From the NCBI GenBank assembly GCA_947579605.1, contig OX388325.1, forward strand, positions 12,767,572 through 12,831,571: a stretch of 64,000 bases of DNA. Direction: 5' to 3'. Position 1 is the stretch's first letter, and each line of letters starts with the position of its first letter. The stretch is from Athripsodes cinereus. Its lineage: Eukaryota; Arthropoda; Insecta; Trichoptera; Leptoceridae. Below, one piece after another: positions 12,901 to 22,621 of this stretch. The translations under genes and the position numbers were made by a program. The notes under the pieces are model-generated. The model was not told where the DNA came from, made no database searches, and saw nothing but the letters and a program-made list of their open reading frames with translations.

Positions 12901-15900
12901 TTTCGGCACCATAAGTTTCTCAGATACCATCAATTCACATCAAAACAAGTAAAGATACCAGAAAAAGACGGATAAACAACCCGGGGAGAAAAAAAGAAGA
13001 TTCTGGGATTTCCATGACAAAAACTACATAGGATAAAATCAATTATTTCTTAATTTACGTGACTTTCAATAAATTACAATAAATTTTAACTATTTTAATT
13101 AGCTGTTCCGATTAACATTGCAATAAAGTTTGTTTTGATAACAATACAGATTCTTTATTTATCTTATTTTAGTCATAAATAACATCATATTGAACTGATT
13201 ACTTATGCGCACTCTTATACACAGTCGTGCGCACTCTTGCACACACCTATAGTGTAAGAGTGCGCATTTTAGGGTGTTTTTGTTTTTATTATTTTTTGTA
13301 TTAAGTACTTTCTTAGGAAATTCTACTATGAACATCTATGAGACAATATACCAAACTACTGAAATACATTATTAAGTTGGTAATTTTTTTTTAATATCTG
13401 TAAAAAATCAAATAACGTCTAAAGTGCGCACTCTTGTACCAACCTACCCTACGTATGGTGGAAGGTAGGGGAGAACAGGGTAATGGGCGCCTACTAAAGG
13501 AAAGTTTTAATAAAAACCACGTTTGTAAAAATTCTTGTAATTTTTATTTTTTTCGTGACATTTTTATTATAATATTATGAGAATCATACAAATATTAATA
13601 ATATTGGCAAATCTACAGTTTTATATAAAAAAATACTATTCCGTGGCTAATCCTTTTCTCTCCCTTACTGCTAAATGTCGTGGTATACGACCATCAATTA
13701 TTTCTGGTAACATGCACTCGAAGTAAAACGTTTCTAATATAGGTTCCATTTTTTGCCAAAATAAATCGTCTTTTTTAATTTTTTCGTAAAGTAAGCCTTT
13801 AGAGCTCCACAAAATAAAATAGCAGTAATTTCGGCCAGTTATGTGTAATTGCCCCTGAACTTGAAAGTAATAATTATGATTCCTCTTTAATTCTAGCGTG
13901 TCGTTTTTAAATATGCAGAAGTCTATTTTCTTTTGTTCTATTCCTTCTTTAGGTGTCAAATCAACAATTTTGTAAGGGCATTTTACTTCCACTATCGAAT
14001 CCTCTCCAACAAGACCATCAGGACTTGCTGCCAAAAACGTTTTATGCTTATCGACGAATAATCCACATTTTGATACCGACTGCGAAGTGCGAGTATTCTA
14101 GCTAGCTAGAGGCATGATTGATGAGAGCGTGCCGGGGGGTGCGGGCGGGGCGGTGCAGCGCGGTGTGCCACGCACACATTGACAGACACACTCACACTCA
14201 CACATCCCGCTTGTTCGGGCACTGCGCGACAGCAATAGATTTTAGAAATACCTATTTATCATTTCTCTTCGCCGTGCTGTTTCCTCTTAATCATTCATTG
14301 ATTGTCAGGCGGTACAAAGTTCGCTGGGTCAGCTAGTTGCTTTATAAAACTCAAGTTATCTGTCTATTGATGTTGTTGTTTGAACAAGGGCCCATTACCG
14401 AAATGAAGTTTTGAGATATGATTATTTAACTTTTTCAATTACACCTTCTTTGTTAAGATAATATATCTAGAATGTAAAACATCAACAAATAGAAATGCCT
14501 TGTATTTGAGATATCACCATTTATGTAATTTTGCTATACAGTCGATTCCGCTTAGTTGGGAAAGCCGCTTATTTGGGACAATTCTCAAAGAACAGAAATC
14601 AAACCATGAAACCAATAGTAAATTTTTATTTCATTAATTGTATCGGCATTTACTTTGTAACACTTCATTTTAAATTAACAAATAAAATAAATATTTATTA
14701 TTTTGTTTTGTGTTACTGTTGAGTATGACTAACGCACGACCAGTTTCGCGGACTCCGAGTTCGCATCATCAATCAAGTATAGATCAGCACCTGATGATGC
14801 GAACTCGGAGTCCGCGAAACCGGTCGTGCGTTAGTCATACTCAACAGTAACACAAAACAAAATAATAAATATTTATTTTATTTTATTTGTTAATGTAAAT
14901 TTTTATGTTTAATTGGGACAACATTCCGCTTAATTGGGACAGCACATATTATGTTACACATATTCTCAAGAAAAAATATGTACAAAGAATTCTCATTTTT
15001 GCATTGAATTAAATTGCAAGTACCTACCCATTTATAATTAAATTAGGATTTTTTTTCTTAAAATTTTATATTACATATTTGTAATTTATATTACCTATAT
15101 GTAATTTACAGTTTCCATGAGGTATAAAATAAAATAATTGAAAAAATAAATGCTTTGTTTAATTTTATGTTGTGAATATTACTGGTTAATGGCTTTTGTT
15201 GCCAAAACCAAATAAATGAATTTAAAAAAATGTGAATTTCGCTTAATTGGGACAGCCGCTTAATTGGGACAAAATGCCCAAGTCCCGATGTATCTCAATT
15301 AAGTATTTATAATCGACTGTATTTATATTATGGTTTAAAAACACAACAAAAAGTGAATTATACTACCTATACAATAGTCACACTGTCAAAGAAATATGTT
15401 GTCTTTCTTCCGTTTTATAGTTAAATAATACCAAATATTTATTTGTGGAATTGAAAATAAGTTATTTTTTCCATAATTAAATATTTAATATATAAAGAGA
15501 ACTGTGTATATTTTATAGTAATTTATTTGTGGAGTTGAAAGAGTTGCATTGATTGTGTGTATTACCAATTAAATCAAAATATAATGCAACTAACATTGTC
15601 ACTGAAATTACCAACAATATTAAAATTGATCAACCAAAATATCAATGAATATTTGTTTGGGCGTAGCCAAGACTAAGAATAATATATTAAAACTTGATAA
15701 AAAAAAATCAAATGAGGATTCTAACCAGAACCTTGCCAGAACACTGCAGACTACGGAAACACATGACAAAAATTGGATTGTCAGATACGCCAGTATGCAG
15801 ATTCTGTGCAGAGTATCTAGCGAAACATCTATCCACATCCTCTGCAATAATTGTTATGCAACCGCTCGCAATCAAAGTCACATCCTTGGAGGGCCACTGC

Positions 15901-18869
15901 TGGAGAAGGTGAGGTTTCTCGCACTAAGACAAATTGTGAGTTACATGACGCACGTAGGTCTTGAGAGTGAGATATGACACAGAAGATGTCACAATAGATC
16001 TACTATGGTCGCGGTGACACAAGGGATGCAAGGTCCCTTGGCCTATATTTAAAAAAAGTTCGGTCCTTGTTCAATTATAATAATCAAATGTCGTTTCTTT
16101 TCCAGGGTATCCTCTTTGAAGCCCTCATCACCTTCATGTTGGTAATGGTTGTCCAATCTGTCTGTGATCCCAGCGCAGAACTAAAAGGATCTGGTGCCCT
16201 ATCTATTGGTCTCACCATCACAGCATCACATGCTATGGCTGTAAGATGATAAAATATTACTATTTTCAAATATTGAAACGCCGCTTTGTGTCCGAATATT
16301 CAATTAATAAAGCTAAAAGTCCCTTAAAAAGCACCTATGTGTAAATAAATAATAATAATAATCTTTCTTTATTGGAATAATGTTGATCATGATTTTATAC
16401 AATATATGTATATAGACAATAGACATTAAAATATGTACAAGAATATGACTAGCACACTTGCCATAAGGCTGTGTTGTGGCAGAAAAACAATATATTTATC
16501 TTATCAAACAAAAATAGAAATAAATGAACAAACAAATGACATCGTATGTAAATATGTCGGCAAATATCATTTTTGTTTTGGTTTGCTTTATTTTAATTTA
16601 TTTAATTTATAAATTTGAGTGAATTAATATTACGTTTACTGTGCATTTATAAATTAATTATTATTCTTGTAAAAAAAAATATATTTTTGTTCCAATACTT
16701 AAACATCTTTAAATTTGAAAAAAAAATTAAAAATATGAGTTAGTATGTCAGTCTGTGCAGATAGTGAATGAGCTAGTAATATGGTGTTCATACAAAGCGA
16801 TATAAAGCCCTGACGATTTCGCTTGCATAAAAAACAAAATCCGTCGGTCGTCCATTGATTTCAAACGTGTTCAACAAAGTCCACCGACATAAATTCAATC
16901 TGTCACATGCGCTTTGATTTTGACATTGTTTTCAAAATGGCGAACATCGTGATGGAGTTCGGGAAGTATTAATTATTAGTTGAAAATGTTATAGTAGAGG
17001 TTGTAAGGCACCTTTTAATTAAAGAAACAAACACCACAAACCAACAACAAAGATAACAACTGTCACGAAACGGGAAACATTATAAAGTTTATAAGTTGTT
17101 TAGTTTTTACCATAGATAAGAATGTCGCGCACATCTAATCTATCATTTTACATCAACAATAATGCTATTTTTTGCTATTTTTTGCAACTAATTTTTTATG
17201 AATTTTCAGATTCCCTTCACTGGAGCCAGTATGAACCCAGCAAGGAGTTTTGGACCAGCTGTGGTGGCTGGAATATGGACCAATCACTGGGTCAGTATGT
17301 TGTTAATTCACTCATACCATTTCCTCACAAGTGGGGTAACCAGCAGACTAGCAACAAGTAACAATAAACATGCATGTCATCCTCTACGTTTCAATAAAAT
17401 TTAAACTTTCAGGATGGGTGGCATATCTTGTCACTGCTGAACTGAATAATATTATGTTAAATGCCTTACGAGTAGGGTTGCCAGATGATAATTTGGTAAA
17501 GGAGGACAGATGTTTATAAAAAGGAGGATTTTCTGTAAAAAAAAGGAGGACATTCAGAAATCAAACGAATTATTTATAATATTTTACTTTTATTTAGTTG
17601 AGCTGTCAATTTTGGAAAGAAGTTCTTGGTTTTTCAACAAATAATTTATAAAAATCTTCACATGTCATGTTTTTAAAGTTGTATTGAGTAAAAATTAAAG
17701 ATTTAACTGACTACACACTTAGTCTATTCCTCTCTTTGCTCCACTTGAAGTTAGTTGAAATTTGATATAAATTGGACTTAAGGGGCCCTTTAGCAAAAAC
17801 GATAAAACATTAAATTTTTAACAAGTTTGGTACACAAACTCTCAAAACTTTGTTGATCCCACGAACATTTTGATTTGATAAAATAAGAAAACAAATATTA
17901 ATTACCAATATCAAATTTAAGCTTTAAAAAAAACTCGAGTTTAGCTTCATAGTATTCATTTATAAAAAAGCATATTTCTAAAAATCGAACTCGGGGGTGT
18001 GTTTGGTACATAAATGGACGAGAATCCTACAAATTTTCATATATTTATTTTAATATTGAGAATATTTAGATAGTTATTACAATTAAAGAACAAAAAAAAA
18101 CTATTTTTTTTTCATGGATATTGAGCGACTTAAAAAAAATTTTTTTTATAAAATTTCTCATATTTTGAAACCAAAAATCACCACATGAACTCAATTTTTT
18201 GTTTACTAACAAAAATTTGCTGAAATCTATAGTACTTATTTGTATTCTTGATAGAATGAATAAAATGTCAAATTTTTATCGGAAATGCATGTGCAACATG
18301 CATTCCATTAATGAAAGATCACTCGATTTTACGCAAGAGATAGTATGAGGTGAAGGTTTTACTCCATTTCATTGATATATATATATTTTACAAATAATTT
18401 GTATTTTGATATAACAAAGAGTACCTAAATAAATCTCGTCAGTCTGCAATTTATTTATTTTTTATTAAAAAACTAATATTGGTAATAAATATATGATTTT
18501 TTATTTAATATTGGTAATAAATGTTTGAATTTTTATTTTACCAAATCAATATGTTCGCAAGGGTCAATAATTTTTGGCAGTTTTTCTATCAAATTTGTTG
18601 AAAATAGAATGTTTGACCGTTTTTGCTAAACAGGGCCCTTAACGTCGATTGGAACTATACGCCTTGAACATTGAAGTTTATCGGATGTCAAAGTAAGTTT
18701 ATTCAAGCGAAAGGTTAGTTAGCTTGAAATATTGGGCTTATTTGGTTTGTTTTGATTTCAGATCTATTGGGTTGGTCCCATGATTGGCGGAGCTATTGCT
18801 GGATTACTTTACAGACTTATCTTCAAAGTTAATACAATTGAAGCGGAATCTACATCCTATAACTTCTGA
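828..18869 (+). CDS. Aquaporin (MIP family water channel), 3' part of gene, five coding exons
   Basis: Seen: exons 828-971, 10842-10910, 16106-16240, 17210-17290 and 18762-18869 join in one frame, each bounded by AG/GT, and give 178 residues ending at TGA. The first exon carries the loop-B motif HINPAV and the fourth carries loop-[14 protein letters not shown], the two half-helices that line the pore. Family knowledge: MIP channels are six-helix plasma-membrane tetramers of about 250-280 residues, so roughly the first 70-90 residues (helices 1-2) lie left of the window. Helix 5 keeps the selectivity-filter histidine (ASHAMA) and loop E keeps Arg, which fits a water-selective channel of the insect DRIP/PRIP kind; the subtype is inference. 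The position of the mercury-sensitive Cys of AQP1 is Ala. Introns of 9.9 and 5.2 kb are packed with mobile elements. Confidence 0.93.
1354..1826. mobile_element. PIF/Harbinger-like MITE, copy A
   Basis: 473 bp flanked by TTA on both sides (1351-1353 and 1827-1829), with imperfect terminal inverted repeats built on the core TTCACATT and CACTTT. An almost full-length copy lies inverted at 27160-27631. Three-base TWA duplications are the PIF/Harbinger signature; no transposase is present, so the superfamily is inferred. Confidence 0.7.
1900..2530. other. Intron sequence without recognised features
   Basis: Part of the 9.9-kb aquaporin intron. I see no ORF, tandem repeat or terminal repeats in it. 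Confidence 0.4.
2544..2755. mobile_element. hAT-like MITE
   Basis: 212 bp with ends CAGTGGTTCCCAAAG and CATAGTTTGGGAAATACTG, an imperfect inverted pair of the CAGTGGTT type common to hAT elements. Flanks ctctgaac/ctctaaaa agree at 6 of 8 bases, consistent with an old 8-bp target duplication. A diverged copy lies at 46235-46366. Confidence 0.65.
2890..3010 (-). mobile_element. SINE-like RTE-tailed retroelement, body fragment
   Basis: acatgcaagttgtcctctcc followed by ttttacagaatactg matches the body of the family seen at 25680, 25905 and 52335. Confidence 0.5.
3633..5590. repeat. 65-bp minisatellite, about 30 copies
   Basis: The block tccgtaagcccttactatgt recurs every 65 bases from 3651 to 5536, i.e. 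30 units counted by position. Units are nearly identical. The main variable site is ggactCgt versus ggactTgt; rare changes are a G at about 3900 and an A at about 4980. Because 65 is not a multiple of three the array has no coding logic. It lies in the first visible aquaporin intron. Confidence 0.98.
5734..6545 (-). mobile_element. RTE-like LINE, 3' fragment
   Basis: Complement-strand translation gives [40 protein letters not shown] and [19 protein letters not shown], the C-terminal part of the RTE reverse-transcriptase protein also found at 30211-30768. The 3' end is the shared tail (ccctcacgccgtatcccaag on +). Frameshifts and stops make it non-functional. Confidence 0.85.
6721..6850 (-). 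mobile_element. Helitron-like 3' end (complement)
   Basis: actagctttt ataacccggc followed by atcgctcgggttt is the complement of a CTAGT-terminated end with a hairpin-forming GC-rich stem just inside, the form seen in lepidopteran Helitrons. The 5' boundary is not defined. Confidence 0.5.
7190..7345 (-). mobile_element. RTE-like LINE, 3' fragment, second subfamily
   Basis: The complement encodes [20 protein letters not shown] and [19 protein letters not shown] before the tail ctcgcggggtaggcag. This subfamily matches 61668-62345 better than the 30211 copy. Confidence 0.8.
7430..7825 (+). mobile_element. LINE 3' UTR with (AAATA)n tail
   Basis: Pyrimidine-rich stretch, then gggttagttggaagagatcg, ctcgccctctgtatattgat and an (AAATAAAT)n tail. 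Related copies lie at 44398-44535 and 61190-61480, so this is a dispersed LINE 3' end rather than a host transcript. Confidence 0.6.
7888..8354 (+). mobile_element. Degenerate hAT transposon with transposase fragment
   Basis: Inverted ends CAGAGGATTCAATCCCGG and CCGGGATCGAATCCTC enclose a reading frame with [18 protein letters not shown], a typical segment of BED-finger hAT transposases (C-x-A-H-x2-x-L-AV-D). A sister copy lies inverted at 33405-33890. Only about 60 transposase residues remain, so it is dead. Confidence 0.65.
8540..9680 (-). mobile_element. LINE 3' fragment split by a hAT-like insertion
   Basis: ataataacaatctttattca at 8543 and the ccgtgttgtggctcgctcac region after 9600 resemble the minus-strand LINE ends at 16340 and 21450. 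The 953-bp element at 8617-9569 sits inside it. Confidence 0.4.
8617..9569. mobile_element. hAT-like non-autonomous element
   Basis: 953 bp with CAGAGGCGGC / GCCGCCTCTG ends and a perfect 8-bp duplication AATACAAT at 8609-8616 and 9570-9577. Eight-base duplications and CAGAGGCGG-type ends are characteristic of hAT. No transposase frame is visible inside. Confidence 0.85.
9680..10841. other. AT-rich intron sequence
   Basis: Aquaporin intron sequence up to the 10842 exon. I see no ORF, inverted repeat or element ends that I can assign. Confidence 0.4.
10842..10910 (+). CDS. Aquaporin exon, extracellular loop C
   Basis: 23 codons in phase 0 between ttttttcag and CAA|GTAAGT. The product contains [16 protein letters not shown], a polar loop-C stretch with a possible N-glycosylation sequon (NVT). 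The spacing between helices 3 and 4 fits other aquaporins. Confidence 0.88.
10960..11320 (-). mobile_element. RTE-like LINE, 3' fragment (eroded)
   Basis: ccctcacgccgtatcccaag at 10960 followed by ggcagagagaacggaacacc and a decayed C-terminal coding region. It matches 30211-30600 with several deletions. Confidence 0.75.
11320..12460. other. Intron sequence with no assigned feature
   Basis: Two segments around 12000 and 12300 both contain a form of caggggacta in opposite orientation and gacCGGt/ggCCGgt motifs. This hints at an old inverted-repeat element, but the ends are not clear enough to call. Confidence 0.3.
12463..13449. mobile_element. TA-flanked transposable element with internal 15-bp motif array
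   Basis: 987 bp bounded by TA (12461-12462 and 13450-13451). The 25-bp terminal inverted repeats are perfect, beginning GGGTAGGTTGGTACAAGAG and continuing TGCGCA. The internal part of that repeat (TACAAGAGTGCGCA) recurs inside the element in both orientations near 12491, 12830, 12855, 13205, 13228 and 13255. A TA duplication suggests the Tc1/mariner group. No transposase was seen. Confidence 0.85.
13636..14098 (-). pseudogene. YqaJ-type PD-(D/E)XK nuclease fragment
   Basis: Seen: an open frame on the minus strand reading from about 14098 ([16 protein letters not shown]) through [20 protein letters not shown] to a stop at 13636. The D-G...E-V-K arrangement is the catalytic core of the YqaJ/lambda-exonuclease-like nuclease family, which in insects is usually carried by DNA transposons or virus-derived loci. 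About 155 residues are present and the N-terminal part is missing, cut at about 14100 by a GC-rich Helitron-like segment. A short inverted pair ggtaatgggc/gcccattacc at 13479 and 14390 may mark the parent element; that is inference. It lies antisense in an aquaporin intron. Confidence 0.65.
14100..14337 (+). mobile_element. Helitron-like 3' end
   Basis: Ends aaagttcgctgggtcagctagt, i.e. CTAG/T with a GC-rich subterminal segment, the form of lepidopteran Helitron-like termini. The left side is unusually GC-rich (gtgcgggcggggcggtgcag) for this window. It abuts the truncated YqaJ frame. Confidence 0.5.
14539..15319. mobile_element. pogo/Tigger-like MITE, copy 1
   Basis: Ends CAGTCGATTCCGCTTAGTTG and the complement-type end ...TATAATCGACTG, flanked by TA at 14537-14538 and 15320-15321. 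Subterminal ttaattgggacagccgctta repeats are typical of the family. A partial copy lies at 57225-57420. A long foldback sits inside. Confidence 0.75.
14675..14893. repeat. Foldback hairpin nested in a MITE
   Basis: Arms of about 100 bp (from 14675 and to 14893) are complementary through gactaacgcacgaccagttt and gcggactccgagttcgcatc, with an approximately 20-bp loop around agtatagatcagcac. Only a base change in the middle and a short AT-length difference separate the arms. Confidence 0.92.
15640..16045 (+). mobile_element. R1-like LINE C-terminal fragment
   Basis: Two overlapping frames give [30 protein letters not shown] and HILCNNC, the C-terminal region of R1/Jockey-type proteins (T-G-H-C-x-L...C-x2-C...H-x4-C knuckle). 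A frame change in the middle makes it a pseudogene. The region at 59555-60005 is the same domain, better preserved. Confidence 0.7.
16106..16240 (+). CDS. Aquaporin exon, helices 4-5
   Basis: 45 codons in phase 0 between tttccag and GCT|GTAAGA. It encodes helix 4 ([15 protein letters not shown]) and helix 5 ([14 protein letters not shown]); the His is the helix-5 selectivity-filter residue of water-specific aquaporins. Confidence 0.92.
16340..16500 (-). mobile_element. LINE 3' fragment
   Basis: ataataataatctttcttta tail on + followed by sequence ending ggctgtgttgtggcagaa; similar to the split fragment at 8540-9680. Confidence 0.4.
17210..17290 (+). CDS. Aquaporin exon with second NPA motif
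   Basis: 27 codons between ttttcag and TGG|GTCAGT. It contains [18 protein letters not shown], the loop-E half helix with the filter Arg directly after NPA. The residue three before the Asn is Ala, where human AQP1 has its mercury-sensitive Cys. Confidence 0.94.
17320..17440 (-). mobile_element. SINE-like RTE-tailed retroelement fragment
   Basis: cacaagtggggtaaccagca, then acatgcatgtcatcctctac and caggatgggtggcatatc, the tail, middle and body landmarks of this family. It starts 30 bp after an aquaporin exon. Confidence 0.6.
17782..18638. mobile_element. TTAA-flanked element with terminal inverted repeats
   Basis: 857 bp between TTAA at 17778-17781 and 18639-18642. Ends GGGGCCCTTTAGCAAAAACG and CGTTTTTGCTAAACAGGGCCC-type are complementary apart from a 2-base gap. 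A TTAA duplication with G/C-rich tips points to the piggyBac group; that is inference, and no transposase is visible. Its interior carries (18262-18365, inverted) a 100-bp segment that also forms part of the 316-bp array at 49279. Confidence 0.7.
18762..18869 (+). CDS. Aquaporin terminal exon
   Basis: 35 codons plus TGA after a gatttcag acceptor. It encodes helix 6 ([21 protein letters not shown]) and a short cytosolic tail ending SYNF. The tail is short compared with many insect aquaporins. Confidence 0.92.
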   Translation: MYWVGPMIGGAIAGLLYRLIFKVNTIEAESTSYNF

Positions 18870-20960
18870 GAGAGGCTTTCTAGAGTGCATCAGGTGGCCC
18901 CAGCACCCCATGCAGTACAATGCACTTGACATCCATAAAATATAGTGTTCTTTGCTTATTTACCATAGAGAAAACATCACAAAGATACCAGAGACAATTA
19001 TTATTTTTTAAATTCAATTTATTGAAACATTTTTTTTTCACAATACACCCGCAGTGTATCTACGTATGAAATTCTACATACAAACACTAAATTCTTTCTA
19101 TAATTTGTGCAATATTTTTTTAAATTGGATTTGTAGTAGGTACACTTCATCACTGCTAAATCCAAGTGGCCTTGTCAAAAGTCTGCCTCTTTCTATACCT
19201 AGAAAACCTTAAAAAAATTGAAGAATCTTTTTAGTTTGGTATTTTTCACTATTCACTTTTGAATTTGACTTCAAATCTTTAAAATAATTTCTGAATATAA
19301 ATAATTTGTTATGAATCGCTTTATTTGTGTATTTCTCTATGGTATTCTTAGCCCTTCAAATTAAAAGTTTATATCAAAACTTAAGGCGCCAATTTGTCGT
19401 GAATATGGTACCACGATTCTGAGCTTACAGTATAGAGCTTAATTTTAAAACATTAGATAATAAGTGTCTAAAGCTTAGAATTTAGTAGAGGCATTATTTA
19501 TTTAGTTGTTAAAGCTGATTATATTAAATGTAATGAAGGGCTGAGAAAATAAGCAATTGATGCTATTAATTTATAATTTATATAATAGTATTTATAAAAG
19601 GATAATTCTAGTATTAATTTTTAAATCTAAATCGAAAGGGTCAAAGTGCCAAACAAAAAATACCTACGTAATTAATAATAAAAAATATAAAATGGTCACT
19701 TTTGAGTACAGCCTCACACATTTGTAAAAAAACATTATTCGGATCAATTTAACAAAAATTTCAATCTAAGTTAGTATATACATTAATATTAAATTTTTCT
19801 CACAAGAATACACTATATTCTGAGTATATAAATCTGAGAATATAAATACCAAAAAACTCAATGTAGTTGCATAACTATGTACCAATATAGCGTACACGTA
19901 GCCAGTACAATTCAAGGTCATTTAGAAATAAACTATAAAAAACTTTGCTTATATTGTTTGCACTATTAAGAAGCGATTTTATACAAAATAATAAAACATA
20001 CTAAAGTAAAACTTGGTATTCTCTCATTCCGGCGGTTTGTCTTGGACACACAAGGATCAAGGCATCATACACCACATATTTATGCTTCACAATAGAGTTT
20101 TAAAAGTAGAGCTATCAGTAGTGCCAAAATAGATCTATACATTTTTTATTATCTCCGTTTGTTTGACACTATACCATATATTATCTCCTTGACAATCTTA
20201 CTATAACAATAAAGAGAAATCTTCATATAAAAATATTTAATTGTAAGGGATGTTTTGTGAACGAAAGATTTATTTGATGACATTACATTTCCTCATTATT
20301 TATACCATACCTTATAACTTATAATATGAAATCGTTTACATGAGACCAAATTACTTTGATTATTATTCTTTGAATTACAAAAGTAAACTCTCTTTATCAT
20401 GTTTCTCGGTATTGTTAATAAATTAAGGCAAAATTTGTTTAAAAATAAAACAAAGAAAAAATGTAGATACATTCGCATAGAACACAATAACACCAGTAAG
20501 GAATTTCACAATTCAATACTTAGTCCAAATGTTTATTGATCGGAATAATGAGATATAAAATTACAGCGAGAATATTTAAAAAATATACCAAACTGTCTTA
20601 AAAAAAATATAATACCGTAAAATACAATCCAATGCAGGACCTGTGCTAGAGTAAAAGATCCCCCGGACAAAATGGTCTACTAAGGCACGTTTTCACACTT
20701 ATATTGTTTTATTAATGTAACATTATTTAATATAAGAATTTCACATGCCCTCCAAATTTAGCGTCCTAGGTAAATGTCCAGTATGTCCGTTTATAGCCCG
20801 TGCCTGCTGTAAGGTTAAACACTTAATTAAATTTTATTTAAGCACAAGTATTTGGTTTCTTATGGAGGGAGCATTTTTACTATGTGTAATATTATTTTGT
20901 TAGTGTAATATCAATGTATACCTACTGTGTATTTATGAATAAAATAATAATAAAAAAAAA
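18870..20960 (+). other. Probable aquaporin 3' UTR and downstream sequence
   Basis: AT-rich sequence with no credible ORF and no mobile element that I recognise. An AATAAA at 20938-20943 followed by an A-rich tract is a plausible polyadenylation site, giving a UTR of about 2.1 kb; an earlier site cannot be excluded. Confidence 0.4.
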
Positions 20961-22610
20961 ATTAAATACAGAGTTGGATCACGTTAATCCATTATTAACT
21001 AAGAAATGTTACAAGTTACTTTTCTAATTCATTTCTTAAATATGGCACAAGTTACAGTTACTCACTAGAGCTGAAAATGTCCCTTGGGGATTTTCTAAAA
21101 AGTTCTAACGATTGGTATAAGCTGAATGGAAAATATTTTATTGAATGTAAGAGAATAAATCCATTAAAGATTTTGTACAGAAATTTAAAAGTAAATATTT
21201 GGTAACTACTAACATATAATATGTTAGTTTATGATTAAGAAATTATCAGGCTAATATCAACATACTGCTTATATTTAGCAAAATAATTTATTTTCGTAGC
21301 TTTCTATGGAGTTAGCATCTTTCACTTCATTGCAGGTTTATTTTATTTTATAAATCCTATATTTAGGTAAAACGTTACAGAAATAATTTGAAGATTTTAT
21401 TTGAAATCAAAATATCTATCAAATTTGAAATAAGAATTTATTCCATCCGTTATAGGGTGATAATAATAATAACAATAACCTTTATTGCGCAAAATATATA
21501 TAATAAAAAACAAACATATGGAACAAATGAATAATTTAATGCAACGGGTGAGTTAATTGCAGGAGTGCGATATCTTCTAACTAACCCAACAAGTAAAAAT
21601 ACAGAAAAAATAGTAATGATACGGATTGGACTTGGATCAATTGTTAATAATACTGGTAACAAAAATATTTACAACAATACTGACTATTTTTTACTCGGTT
21701 AAATATCACTATTTCATCATTAGTAATGTTTTATCTCCTTTCAACACAGTTTTAATGTAGAATTTCATCTAGTATCTTAAAAACATCAAATTAATTATAT
21801 TCTTGAAAGCCAACTTTTAATATCTTAGTTACTGACAGTCTACCAGAAACTCTTTAAAATCATACGATATATTACACATCTTTTTATAATATTTTCCCCG
21901 GGTTAGAGTGAAAGAATCCAATGGCTTTAAAGATCAAAAGTAAAGCCTACCTTTTTCCTGAGTTCAAGACCCGATAAAATATGGCGCCCGGTCGCGTATT
22001 TTGAAAGTATACAATGCCAGTTTGCATTCATAGTGTTCTTGCACTGTGTGTTTTCAAAATGTGTAACAAAATATAATCTCAGAAAATATACCTACACGAT
22101 TTCTGCGTAATTGTCGTGTATACTTTCTGACGCTGATTCAATGAATTAGTTAAGTAATTATACAAGGTTAGAAACAAAATATTTTGACATTGCATAGATT
22201 TAGGATATAAACCGTCCTAGTTCCATCCTCACTAAATAGTCTCTTTTAAAGATGGCCAATTTGAGGTTTTTGAAAATTTAAGATTCTAGAGTGTGATTTA
22301 TACCAATGTTCCAATAAATTAATTAAAATAAACAATTTCAAAAGCATTTTTACTCACCACAAGTATGAAGGTAAATATAGTTTTAAGAAATCGATTTATG
22401 TAAAGTAGACATAATATAAATGGTATCTTTATTCAAATAGGAAATTGTTTTGTTCATAAAATTACCTAAAGTAAACATATTAGGTATATTTGCTTTATAT
22501 TTTGTCGCAAATTTATTGGTTACACAAGTATAAATATTTATTAAGAATATTTCATATTTTTTTTTCATTGCTCTATATAAACATCAACCTACACGTAAGT
22601 AAAGACTATA
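20960..22610. other. Spacer with one LINE 3' fragment
   Basis: AT-rich. At 21455-21680 ataacctttattgcgcaaaa on + begins a minus-strand LINE 3' end with a decayed coding stretch; otherwise nothing is recognised. Confidence 0.4.
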
Positions 22611-22621
22611 GAAATGCAGTA

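Noticed and set aside
13479..14399. Terminal inverted repeats of a YqaJ-carrying transposon
   Set aside because: Only about 10 bases match and no target duplication is visible, so the boundaries were not called as an element.
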